Below, one piece after another: positions 9,409 through 18,119 of a stretch of 64,000 nt of DNA. Source of the stretch: Carnobacterium funditum DSM 5970. Its GTDB lineage: Bacteria > Bacillota > Bacilli > Lactobacillales > Carnobacteriaceae. A model generated the notes under the pieces. It was not told where the DNA came from. It saw only the letters and a list, made by a program, of their open reading frames with translations, and made no database searches. Positions within the stretch are counted from its first letter, which is position 1. Each line of letters opens with the position of its first letter. The position numbers were made by a program, and so were the translations under genes. The stretch lies in assembly GCF_000744185.1 (NCBI RefSeq), contig NZ_JQLL01000001.1, forward strand, positions 806,001 to 870,000. Direction: 5' to 3'.

Positions 9409-10671
9409 TTACTTGCGACGTCTTCTGAAAAATGGTGGTGTATCAAGATTTTCATCTTCAGATTTATGTCCACGTTCTTGTTTTTCTTCACGTTTAAAAA
9501 GATCGAATTCGGACTTATCTTTTTCAGAACCTGATTCTGATTGTGAATTAGAAAAGTTTTGTTCACGAACATTAGGTTCTTTGCGAATATCCCAATCACC
9601 AAAAGGATCTTTTGAAGCTCTTGCTTGTGCTCCCTCTCCACGTTTTTGCGAATCGCTTGAGTCTATGCTACGGTTTCTTCCTGAAGATTTAGGACGTGTT
9701 TCTGTTTTTTTAGTTGTATCAATACCTGTAGCAATGACCGTTACAATAACTTCGTCACCTAAATTTTCATTGATAGATGTCCCAAAAATAATGTTTACTT
9801 CTGTTGTAGAAGCTGAAGAAACAATATCTGAAGCATCTTGGGCTTCATATAACGTTAAATCTGAACCACCAGTTATGTTTAATAAGACTGATTCAGCTCC
9901 GTCAATAGAAACCTCAAGTAATGGAGAAGAGATTGCTTTCTTCGTAGCTTCAGCTGTTCTATTCTCCCCACTAGCCATACCGATTCCCATTAATGCTGAA
10001 CCTTTATTTTCCATTACTGTTTTAACGTCTGCGAAATCTAAGTTTACATACCCTGGTGCAGTTATTAAATCGGATATGCCTTGTACTCCTTGACGTAATA
10101 CATTATCAGCTTCATGAAAAGCTTCAAGCATTGGTGTCTTTTTGTCGACGATTTCCAATAGACGATTATTAGATATGATAACTAATGTATCCACGTGCTC
10201 TTTCATCTGAGCAACACCCTCAGCAGCAAAACGCCCACGTTTAGGTCCTTCGAAAGTAAATGGTCGAGTAATCACTCCCACTGTCAACGCACCTTGTTCT
10301 TTTGCAATACGTGCTACGATAGCTGCGGCTCCAGTACCTGTTCCTCCGCCCATACCTGCCGTAACAAATATCATATCAGCGCCTCTCAACGCATCAGCAA
10401 TTTGTTCTTCACTCTCTTCTGCTGCTTTACGCCCAATCTCAGGATTAGCACCTGCTCCTAATCCACGAGTAAGTTTAGGTCCTAATTGTATTTTCACTTC
10501 TGCGTTTGATCCAGCTAATGCCTGCACATCTGTATTGGCTACGATAAATTCTACGCCCTTAACACCTTCGTCGATCATACGGTTAACAGCATTATTCCCT
10601 GCTCCACCAACACCGATCACTTTTATAATTGCTCCATTATTCATCGGGTTTGTATCAAATTCTAAATCCAT
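9409..10671 (-). CDS. ftsZ: Cell division GTPase FtsZ
   Basis: Tubulin-like GTPase that builds the Z ring. It has [16 protein letters not shown] at the N-terminus, the GGGTGTGAA nucleotide signature, and [18 protein letters not shown] disordered acidic linker ends in [11 protein letters not shown], the FtsA/SepF-binding tail plus basic C-terminal residues. I place the start at the ATG at 10671 (420 residues) because AGGAGG lies 7 bases upstream; a TTG seven codons earlier overlaps that ribosome site. Directly after ftsA and before yggS. Confidence 0.98.
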   Translation of the reverse strand: MDLEFDTNPMNNGAIIKVIGVGGAGNNAVNRMIDEGVKGVEFIVANTDVQALAGSNAEVKIQLGPKLTRGLGAGANPEIGRKAAEESEEQIADALRGADMIFVTAGMGGGTGTGAAAIVARIAKEQGALTVGVITRPFTFEGPKRGRFAAEGVAQMKEHVDTLVIISNNRLLEIVDKKTPMLEAFHEADNVLRQGVQGISDLITAPGYVNLDFADVKTVMENKGSALMGIGMASGENRTAEATKKAISSPLLEVSIDGAESVLLNITGGSDLTLYEAQDASDIVSSASTTEVNIIFGTSINENLGDEVIVTVIATGIDTTKKTETRPKSSGRNRSIDSSDSQKRGEGAQARASKDPFGDWDIRKEPNVREQNFSNSQSESGSEKDKSEFDLFKREEKQERGHKSEDENLDTPPFFRRRRK

Positions 10672-10704
10672 TCCATTTCCTCCTAATGACAAAGTCTACT
10701 GTAT

Positions 10705-12042
10705 TTAATCAAAAAAATTCGAGAAAAAACTTTTAGCTTTATAAACCAAGCTGTCTTCTTTACGTTTTTCTTGTTTCTTCGGTTTCTCATTGTATTGTTG
10801 TTCTTGTTCTTCGTATTCAGGTATTTGGTTTTGGTTTTGGTTTTGTCTTAGTGTACTATCGTTTTCATCAACTGGTCTTTGGTTCAATGAATAGCCTTTT
10901 ATAATTTGATGAATATCATCCAAACGTGATTCATAATTTACTAAACCAATACTTGTCGTAAATGTTGGATAGCGCATCCCCATTTGATCAGGAACATAGA
11001 GTTTGACATTAATTCCAAACATATCTTCTGCTAAATCAACAATTCCCGGAAGTGCAGCAGCTCCCCCAGTTAATATAATTCCTCCTGGCAAATCACGCGC
11101 TTCTACGAAATCTAGTTCAGTTTTAATTTTTTCGAAAATCTGAACTAAGCGTGCTTCGATAATTTCTGATAAATATTTTTCATCTACATTCACTGGTTTA
11201 TTTTGTCCGATAACATCTACCGGAAATTCTTCATCGGATGAAGCTTCTTCTGGAAGTGCATAACCATAATCACGTTTAATCCTTTCGGCATTTTCAAAAG
11301 AAGTATTTAAAACAACAGATATATCTTTTGTTACGTATTCTCCACCTTCTTGGTTAGCGTAAACGAATTTTAGCTGATTATCATGCATAACTGATGCTGT
11401 AGTCTGTCCACCACCCATATCAATTAAGATAGTACCGAAATCACTCTCTCCTTTTGACATAGCTATGCTGCTTGTAGCTAGTGGCTGTAGGACAATATCT
11501 TCAATCTGTAGTCCAGCTTTTTCAACACACTTCTTTGTATTGTGAATGATGGTTTTTGGACCCGTAATCATAGTAGCATGCATCTCTAATCTAACACCAA
11601 TCATTCCACGAGGATCTTTAATTCCATCAAAACCATCCACGATAAATTCCTCTGGTAAGATAGCCAAAATTTCTTTTTCTGGTGGAACTGATTTCACCAT
11701 GGTAGCAGATAATACATTTTGTACATCATTTTTTGTTATCTCTTTATTTTCGCCAGAAACAGCAATCATGCCATAACAGGGTTCAATTTCAATATTATTT
11801 CCTGGAATACCAACAATCACTTTGTTAATCTCAACGTTTGCTTTTTGTTCTGCTTGCTTAATAGCTTTTTTTATTGAATTAACCGTTTTATCAATATCAA
11901 CGATAATCCCGCGACTTAAACCTTCTGATTTTTCATTTCCTACTCCAATAATATTCATTTCACCGTTAATAAATTCAGCTACAACGACTTTTATTGAAGT
12001 GGTTCCAATATCTAGACTTACATACATTCCAGTATTTTTCAT
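10705..12042 (-). CDS. ftsA: Cell division protein FtsA
   Basis: Actin-like ATPase that tethers FtsZ to the membrane. The phosphate-binding loop LDIGTTSIKVVVAE is at residues 10-23 and the second actin motif is IDMGGGQTTASV. The 445-residue chain ends with the amphipathic membrane-targeting helix (KAKSFFSNFFD). The C-terminal linker has a QNQNQNQ repeat encoded by tandem TTTTGG units on the plus strand (about 10830-10850). AGGAGG stands 9 bases before the ATG. The 158-base gap to divIB may contain a promoter. Confidence 0.97.
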   Translation of the reverse strand: MKNTGMYVSLDIGTTSIKVVVAEFINGEMNIIGVGNEKSEGLSRGIIVDIDKTVNSIKKAIKQAEQKANVEINKVIVGIPGNNIEIEPCYGMIAVSGENKEITKNDVQNVLSATMVKSVPPEKEILAILPEEFIVDGFDGIKDPRGMIGVRLEMHATMITGPKTIIHNTKKCVEKAGLQIEDIVLQPLATSSIAMSKGESDFGTILIDMGGGQTTASVMHDNQLKFVYANQEGGEYVTKDISVVLNTSFENAERIKRDYGYALPEEASSDEEFPVDVIGQNKPVNVDEKYLSEIIEARLVQIFEKIKTELDFVEARDLPGGIILTGGAAALPGIVDLAEDMFGINVKLYVPDQMGMRYPTFTTSIGLVNYESRLDDIHQIIKGYSLNQRPVDENDSTLRQNQNQNQIPEYEEQEQQYNEKPKKQEKRKEDSLVYKAKSFFSNFFD

Positions 12043-12105
12043 TCATTGAAACCTCCTTATACTTCATTTTCAGTTTTTATTTTTAGTTTATAATACTTAT
12101 ATTTG

Positions 12106-12114
12106 ATTTTACCA
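12106..12114 (-). promoter_or_regulatory. Possible extended -10 promoter for ftsA
   Basis: Minus-strand TGGTAAAAT, an extended -10 element, inside the unusually long (158 bp) divIB-ftsA gap and about 65 bases before the ftsA start. No good -35 is visible. Separate ftsAZ promoters are known in other Gram-positives. Confidence 0.4.
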
Positions 12115-12200
12115 TATCGGTACTTAATTTACGAAGGTTTTAATAGCATTCTTAAATTCTTATTTCCGGCAAATTTTCTTTAATTATTACTTATTCTTCT

Positions 12201-13076
12201 TTAATCATCGTTCTCTTTTTTTATTTCAGGAGGAACCGATTCAAATGGTAAAAAATAAATACCTACTTCTATATTTATTGTTCCTTTTTCTTTACCAATT
12301 TTTCGAACAATATCTGGGTAATAAGCCATTTTCCTAGCAAATGATGTAATAGATGCAATTACCTGGTTTCCATCGTTCATATACATTTTTATTAAATATG
12401 GATCAGTTTTACTTGGTGTGTATTCAACTTCTGATACACTATTATGGATATTTTCTTTAAGTAAATGATACTGATCAAGCATTTCATTTAATACTTTTCC
12501 TTCTTTGAAATGAATAAATATAGGCTGATTTCCGATTGAAACTTTTCTACTTTCATTTACAATTTTTCCGTTTTCGAGAATATTATAATAAGCATCATTG
12601 TTCTCTAAATAAGCTACCGTTTTATATTCTGTAATAACTAATTCATAAGAATTTACACTATCAAACTTTAAATCCATCGATTTCACCTGGGATAGTTGTT
12701 TTTTTACTAGCGTTTCTTTTTCTTTTCTTAAAAAGAATGTTTCCCACAAAGAATCACCAGACTTAATTTGACTAGCATCAATCACAGCTTGATCTGTAAC
12801 TTCACTAGCACCACTAACACTGATTTTCCCAATTTTACTTAGCGGTGTTATAAAATACACGACTACTAAAATTGCAAATGAAAATAACAAAAGTAACAAA
12901 ATCAATCGTTGTTGCATTTTTTTACGACGTTTTTCTTTTAATTTAGGTAATTTATCTTCCAATGAATGATTTCTTTTTTTCTGTTCTGCTTTTTTTCCAC
13001 GTATTTTATTTTTCCAAGAAGACGATTGCGCAGACAATTTTTTCTTCTGTTTAGTTGAATCTTGTTTTTCCGTCAT
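12201..13076 (-). CDS. divIB: Division protein DivIB/FtsQ
   Basis: Bitopic membrane component of the divisome that stabilises FtsL and the septal transpeptidase complex. It has a long, lysine-rich cytoplasmic N-terminus (about 55 residues), one membrane helix (RLILLLLLFSFAILVVVYFI), then an extracellular POTRA domain starting ISVSGASEVTDQAVI and the beta domain. I choose the ATG at 13076 (291 residues), with AGAGGAG about 7 bases upstream; an ATG seven codons earlier has no ribosome site. The typical gram-positive form sits between murG and ftsA. Confidence 0.95.
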   Translation of the reverse strand: MTEKQDSTKQKKKLSAQSSSWKNKIRGKKAEQKKRNHSLEDKLPKLKEKRRKKMQQRLILLLLLFSFAILVVVYFITPLSKIGKISVSGASEVTDQAVIDASQIKSGDSLWETFFLRKEKETLVKKQLSQVKSMDLKFDSVNSYELVITEYKTVAYLENNDAYYNILENGKIVNESRKVSIGNQPIFIHFKEGKVLNEMLDQYHLLKENIHNSVSEVEYTPSKTDPYLIKMYMNDGNQVIASITSFARKMAYYPDIVRKIGKEKGTINIEVGIYFLPFESVPPEIKKENDD

Positions 13077-13100
13077 ACGCTGTTCTCCTCTTATCATTTT

Positions 13101-14201
13101 TTAACGTGTAATGTCTTTTATAATTTGTATTAAATAATCAGCAGCTTTAGGTAATCCTAGTTTTCCAGCTGCATCTGCCATATTTTTTCTTGCATCTTCA
13201 TGTAGCATTAACTCATCAATTGCTTCTGTTAACTGTTTCCCATTCAATTCTTTTTCAGTTATCATTTTAGCGGCTCCACGTTTAGTTAAACTCTCAGCGT
13301 TTCTTGTTTGGTGATCATTGGTTACATAAGGACTAGGAATTAAAATACTCGGTAGACCTAAAGCTGTTAGTTCTGCTAGTGTTGTTGCACCACTTCTAGA
13401 GACTACTAATTCAACGTTTGCAAAAACTTCAGGCATATTTTCAATATATGGAACAACCGAAATAGACTGAATATTTTGTAGTTGTGTTTCAACTTGTTCC
13501 TTAATCGCTTCGTAATGAATATCTCCAGTCGCAAACAACACTTGATAGTTTTTATTTTTTAGCTCTGGTAAGGCCTCAAGGAAAGCTTGATTTAAACTTC
13601 TAGCACCACGGCTTCCACCAAAAATTAAAACAGTTGGCTGATCGGCAACTAAATGATAATCTTTTAAAATAGATGATGGTTTTATACCTACTACTTCTTG
13701 TGCTCTCGGATTTCCTGTATAGTTAACTTTTTCTGAGTACTTACTGAATTCCGCTTGGGCTTCTTCAAAACACACGGCAATCTTGGTTACATAGCGAGCC
13801 AAAAATTTATTTGTCACACCTGCTACACTATTTTGCTCATGAATGATCGTTGGAATTTTTAATTTTGAAGCCGCATAAATTACTGGTGCACAAACATAGC
13901 CACCAGTACCGATAACAACATCCGGCCTAAATTCTTTAATTATTTTTTTAGATTTTTTAATACTTGTGATAAATAATTGTATTGTTTTCAAATTACTAAT
14001 AGAAATCGAACGTTTAAATCCTTGTATTTCAATTGATTTAAACGGAATATTGGCATTTCTAACAATTTTGCTTTCTAATCCTTTTTCTGTTCCTACATAC
14101 AAAATTTCAGTAGCAGGATCTAACTGTTTCAATCTCTTAATTAAAGCTAGAGCAGGATAGATGTGTCCACCTGTTCCACCGCCAGATAATAAAATTTTCA
14201 T
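13101..14201 (-). CDS. murG: UDP-GlcNAc transferase MurG
   Basis: Adds GlcNAc to undecaprenyl-pyrophosphoryl-MurNAc-pentapeptide to make lipid II on the inner membrane face. The glycine-rich donor loops LSGGGTGGHIYPALAL and FGGSRGARSLN are intact, and the VVSRSGATTLAELTALGLPSILIP segment matches the GT28 C-terminal domain. Length (366) is normal. The ribosome site is poor (only CTGG-like), with a 14-bp palindrome between the murD stop and this start, so translation may depend on coupling to murD. Confidence 0.97.
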   Translation of the reverse strand: MKILLSGGGTGGHIYPALALIKRLKQLDPATEILYVGTEKGLESKIVRNANIPFKSIEIQGFKRSISISNLKTIQLFITSIKKSKKIIKEFRPDVVIGTGGYVCAPVIYAASKLKIPTIIHEQNSVAGVTNKFLARYVTKIAVCFEEAQAEFSKYSEKVNYTGNPRAQEVVGIKPSSILKDYHLVADQPTVLIFGGSRGARSLNQAFLEALPELKNKNYQVLFATGDIHYEAIKEQVETQLQNIQSISVVPYIENMPEVFANVELVVSRSGATTLAELTALGLPSILIPSPYVTNDHQTRNAESLTKRGAAKMITEKELNGKQLTEAIDELMLHEDARKNMADAAGKLGLPKAADYLIQIIKDITR

Positions 14202-14208
14202 TTTAGGT

Positions 14209-14222
14209 CAGACCAGTTGGTC
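14209..14222 (-). repeat. Palindrome at the murD-murG junction
   Basis: AGACCAGTTGGTCT, arms AGACCA and TGGTCT with no proper loop, spans the murD stop and the place where a murG ribosome site would be expected. It could mask or set initiation at murG, or be chance. Confidence 0.45.
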
Positions 14223-15604
14223 TACTCCTCCTCTTCTTTTATTTCATCGACTAATTGCTCAATTGCGTCGATAAATGCATCACCACGCACTTCAAAACTA
14301 CGGTATTGATCCCAACTCGCACAAGCTGGTGATAGCAAGATAACTTCTCCTCGTTCACTTAAGTCAAATGCAACAGGTACTGCAGACTCTACATTTTGAA
14401 CAAATTTAATGTGCTGAATCCCAGCTTTTTCACCTGTTTTCGCTAATTTTGCTGCTGCCTCTCCAAAAACAACTAACGCTTTCACTTTTTTTAGTTCTGG
14501 AATTAATTCATCAAAATCATTCCCTCTATCCAGACCTCCAGCGAGTAAAATAATCGGTACATTAAAGCCTCTTAATGCATTTTCTGTAGCCAAGCTATTA
14601 GTAGCTTTTGAATCATTATAAAAACGTCTTTCCTGAAATTCTTTAACAAATTGAGTTCTATGCTTCACACCTTTAAATTGTTCAAGACACTCCCTTATTC
14701 TCCCGTTTTTCTGTCCCAATAATTTTGTTGCAGCAATTGCTGCCATGGCATTCTCTACATTGTGCTCGCCGGGTACCAATATAGAAGTTTTATTCATAAT
14801 CGGTTCATTTTGATAATAAATAACATCGTTTTCTAAATAAACGCCATTTTCTAAATGTTCATATCGTGAAAAAGGGATAATTTGAGCTTTGCTCATTTTT
14901 GCCAATTCTCTTAATTCAGGCTGATCCCAATTAATAATTAAAAAATCAGATGCGCTTTGATTTTCAGTTATTCTTATTTTGGCATGAACATATTCATCTC
15001 TCGATCCATGATAGTCAAGATGCGCTGAATAGATATTTGTGATGATTGCGATATGGGGCCTTAATTCTGTTATTCCCATCAACTGAAAACTAGATAATTC
15101 CATAATAATTTCATCACTTGCTGAAGCTGTTTGGGCTACCAGACTAGCTGGAGTCCCAATGTTCCCAGCAACATAAGCGTGTCCTTTTTCACGACCTTTA
15201 TTTAAAATATCTGCAATCATAGTAGTTGTCGTTGTTTTTCCATTTGTACCAGTAATCCCTACTAATATACTTTCAGAAACTTCATAGGCAAGTTCGACTT
15301 CTGTGATAACTGGTATTCCTTTTTCAATAGCACGCACAATAATCGGATTGGTGTACATAATTCCCGGATTTTTTACAACCCATTCAAAATCTTCATCAAG
15401 TAATTCTACAGGGTGCCCTCCTGTCACTACTCGGATCCCGGATTCTAGCAATTCTTGTGCTTCAGGGTTTTCATCAAAATTTTTATAATCATTAACTGTT
15501 ACCAATGCTCCCAATGAATGAAGCAATTTGGCAGCATTCACACCACTTAAAGCTAGTCCTAAAACTAACACTTTAGTATTTTCGTATCGTTTAATTTTTT
15601 TCAT
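14222..15604 (-). CDS. murD: UDP-MurNAc-L-alanine:D-glutamate ligase
   Basis: Adds D-glutamate to UDP-MurNAc-Ala in the cytoplasm using ATP. Visible are the N-terminal Rossmann segment VLVLGLALSGVNAAKLL, the P-loop GITGTNGKTTTTTMI, the central YSAHLDYH and the C-terminal LSPACASWDQYRSFEVRG. I start it at the ATG at 15604 (460 residues) with AAGAGG 7 bases upstream; the in-frame TTG six codons earlier overlaps that site. It follows mraY and precedes murG. Confidence 0.97.
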   Translation of the reverse strand: MKKIKRYENTKVLVLGLALSGVNAAKLLHSLGALVTVNDYKNFDENPEAQELLESGIRVVTGGHPVELLDEDFEWVVKNPGIMYTNPIIVRAIEKGIPVITEVELAYEVSESILVGITGTNGKTTTTTMIADILNKGREKGHAYVAGNIGTPASLVAQTASASDEIIMELSSFQLMGITELRPHIAIITNIYSAHLDYHGSRDEYVHAKIRITENQSASDFLIINWDQPELRELAKMSKAQIIPFSRYEHLENGVYLENDVIYYQNEPIMNKTSILVPGEHNVENAMAAIAATKLLGQKNGRIRECLEQFKGVKHRTQFVKEFQERRFYNDSKATNSLATENALRGFNVPIILLAGGLDRGNDFDELIPELKKVKALVVFGEAAAKLAKTGEKAGIQHIKFVQNVESAVPVAFDLSERGEVILLSPACASWDQYRSFEVRGDAFIDAIEQLVDEIKEEEE

Positions 15605-15648
15605 CTTCAAACCTCTTTTCAACAGAGTTTTTCACCTATTATTTTATT

Positions 15649-16614
15649 TTAAAAAATTAACCAGAGACTTAATGCTGCTGTAACAAGACTGATAAACCAA
15701 AATGTTAAAACGACACGCCATTCACTCCAACCACTCATTTCAAAATGATGATGGATTGGGCTCATTTTAAATACTCTTTTTCCTGTTAGTTTAAACGAAG
15801 TTACTTGGATCATAACACTGGCCGTCTCGATTACAAAGATTAACCCAATTAGAAGTAATGACCACTCTTGTTTTAATAAAATAGATACTGCTGCCAATCC
15901 ACCGCCTAATGCTAATGAACCAACATCTCCCATAAAAATTTTTGCAGGTTTTTTATTAAAGAAGAAAAATCCTACTAACCCTCCAATAATCGTTAAACAA
16001 AAAATTAACACATCTGTTTGTTGCTGTTGCCAAGCAATGACTGCATAGGCTGTATAGGCTATACCTGCTGTGCCGGCAACTAAACCATCTAACCCATCAG
16101 TTAAGTTAACCGCATTGGAAAATCCTACTAGCCAAAATAAAACAAAAATGCCATATAACCATCCTAAATGGATTGTACCTATAAAAGGAATCGCTAAATT
16201 AGTTGAAAGTTCACTCAATTGATAAACAACAAAAAACAAGATTCCACCGACTACCTGTCCGATTAATTTTTGCTTAGAAGTTAAACCTAAATTTCGTTTT
16301 CTGAAAATCTTAATAAAGTCATCTAAAAAACCAAGTAGACCATAAAGTAAGGTGATAAATAACAATAACATTAAACTTATTGTTAAACTTTTCTGCCAAA
16401 TGCCAACCCAAACAGTTGAAATGACAGCCGCTATCAGGAAAACAGCACCACCCATTGTTGGTGTCCCAGTTTTAACTTCATGCCATTTTGGACCTTCATC
16501 TCTTGTTGTTTGCCCTAATTGTTTCGTTCTAAAATAGCCAATGACAATTGGCATTGCCATAATAGTCAGTGCAAAACTGCTAACCCACGGCAATAACATT
16601 TCTGTCCAATACAT
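15649..16614 (-). CDS. mraY: Phospho-MurNAc-pentapeptide translocase
   Basis: Integral membrane enzyme that transfers phospho-MurNAc-pentapeptide to undecaprenyl phosphate, giving lipid I. Family marks in this 321-residue protein are KWHEVKTGTPTMGGAVF, FSNAVNLTDGLDGLV (Asp-rich catalytic loop), FMGDVGSLALGG and the histidine motif SPIHHHFEMSGW. About ten membrane helices are predicted. AGGAG precedes the ATG by 9 bases. Twelve bases separate it from murE. Confidence 0.97.
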   Translation of the reverse strand: MYWTEMLLPWVSSFALTIMAMPIVIGYFRTKQLGQTTRDEGPKWHEVKTGTPTMGGAVFLIAAVISTVWVGIWQKSLTISLMLLLFITLLYGLLGFLDDFIKIFRKRNLGLTSKQKLIGQVVGGILFFVVYQLSELSTNLAIPFIGTIHLGWLYGIFVLFWLVGFSNAVNLTDGLDGLVAGTAGIAYTAYAVIAWQQQQTDVLIFCLTIIGGLVGFFFFNKKPAKIFMGDVGSLALGGGLAAVSILLKQEWSLLLIGLIFVIETASVMIQVTSFKLTGKRVFKMSPIHHHFEMSGWSEWRVVLTFWFISLVTAALSLWLIF

Positions 16615-16626
16615 ACTTAATCGCTC

Positions 16627-18105
16627 CTAAATTTCTTTAATTTTTAGTTTAATAGCTTCTTTTGCTTCTTCAACATCATCAAAGTGATGTTTTTTAGTTC
16701 CGATAATTTGGTAATCTTCATGTCCTTTTCCTGCAATTAAAATTATATCATCCGCAACTGCTTGATTCACAGCTGTTTGAATAGCTTTTCTACGGTCTAG
16801 AATCATTTGGTAGGTTCCAACTTTTAAGTTGATAACCATTTCATCAAGAATTTCTTGCGGATCTTCAGTTCTTGGATTGTCAGAAGTAAATATAACATAA
16901 TCCGCATGTGAAAAGGCTACTTCTGCCATGATTGGTCTTTTCGTCCGATCTCGATCTCCACCGCATCCAACTATACAATAAACTTTACCGGTTTTAATTT
17001 CATTTACCGCATCCAAAACATTTAGTAATCCATCAGGTGTATGAGCATAGTCCACAATAGCTGTGAAGTCTTGTTTACCTTGTACAACTTCAAATCGGCC
17101 TCTTACTCCTTGAATTTCTTCCATTGAGTCAATAATACCAGCTAAGTTCATTCCTGAAGCATAGGCAGCTGCAATTGCAGCTAATGCATTGGAGACATTA
17201 AATTTACCAATCATCTGCATATGAACAGGATATTCTTTTTCTTGGAATAATAATGTAAAGCTAGTTCCTTTATTGGTTGTTTTTAAATCAAGCGCTCTAA
17301 AGTCTGCTGGTACATCAATACCATATGAATAGATTTGAGCTGCTGTTTTATTTTGATAGCTTCTACCAACAGAATCATCAACATTTAAAATAGCATATTT
17401 AGGTTTTGCATTTTGGTAACTATTCCCTAATTGAGAAAAAAGCAATTCTTTTGCATGCGCATATTCTTCCATTGTATGGTGATACTCCAAATGATCTTGA
17501 CTCAAATTTGTAAAAATAGCGATATCAAAATCTATTCCCCATACTCTTCCTTGTACTAAAGAATGAGAAGACACTTCCATAGCACATGTAGTCACACCTG
17601 CATGATTCATTGCACTTAATGTTTTTTGTAAGGTAATGCTGTCTGGCGTCGTGTTTTTAGTTGAGAGTATCTCATCATTAATACGTCTATACATCGTTCC
17701 AATAACACCTGTTATTTCTCTGTTATTTCTAAAAATTTGATCTAACAAATGAGTAACCGTTGTTTTACCGTTTGTACCCGTTACTCCGATGACTCGCAAT
17801 TTTTGACTAGGATGCTGGTAGAAGCAATCTGCTAAAATAGCCATAGCTTTTGTAGTATCTGCCACATAAATCACCGGTACAGATACGTTTATTTTTTTAC
17901 TAGCCACAATCAAAGTGGCTCCTTTATTAACCGCTTCTTCAACCAACTTATGCCCATCTTGCACCGAACCCACAATACAAATAAATAAGGAGTCTTGTTC
18001 AATTTCTCGTGTATCTTGGGTTATTTTAGAGATAGATAGTTCTTGAGGAATATTGACAGATGCACCTTTAACAATAAGTGATGCGATTAATTCGATTGCT
18101 TTCAT
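16627..18105 (-). CDS. murE: UDP-MurNAc-tripeptide ligase MurE, probably meso-DAP specific
   Basis: Adds the third amino acid to UDP-MurNAc-L-Ala-D-Glu. The P-loop is GVTGTNGKTTVTHLL and the carbamylated-lysine region is near YHHTMEEYAHAK. The substrate motif near residue 400 reads DNPR (FTSDNPRTEDP), the form found in meso-diaminopimelate ligases; L-lysine ligases of Staphylococcus and Streptococcus have other residues after DN or DD. The ATG at 18105 (492 residues) has AAGGTGG upstream; a GTG three codons earlier is less likely. Confidence 0.96.
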   Translation of the reverse strand: MKAIELIASLIVKGASVNIPQELSISKITQDTREIEQDSLFICIVGSVQDGHKLVEEAVNKGATLIVASKKINVSVPVIYVADTTKAMAILADCFYQHPSQKLRVIGVTGTNGKTTVTHLLDQIFRNNREITGVIGTMYRRINDEILSTKNTTPDSITLQKTLSAMNHAGVTTCAMEVSSHSLVQGRVWGIDFDIAIFTNLSQDHLEYHHTMEEYAHAKELLFSQLGNSYQNAKPKYAILNVDDSVGRSYQNKTAAQIYSYGIDVPADFRALDLKTTNKGTSFTLLFQEKEYPVHMQMIGKFNVSNALAAIAAAYASGMNLAGIIDSMEEIQGVRGRFEVVQGKQDFTAIVDYAHTPDGLLNVLDAVNEIKTGKVYCIVGCGGDRDRTKRPIMAEVAFSHADYVIFTSDNPRTEDPQEILDEMVINLKVGTYQMILDRRKAIQTAVNQAVADDIILIAGKGHEDYQIIGTKKHHFDDVEEAKEAIKLKIKEI

Positions 18106-18119
18106 AGTTTCCACCTTTT

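Noticed and set aside
9281-10093. A 270-codon plus-strand frame opposite yggS and ftsZ
   Set aside because: It is antisense to conserved ftsZ sequence, has no ribosome site and a serine/phenylalanine-rich composition typical of a shadow frame.
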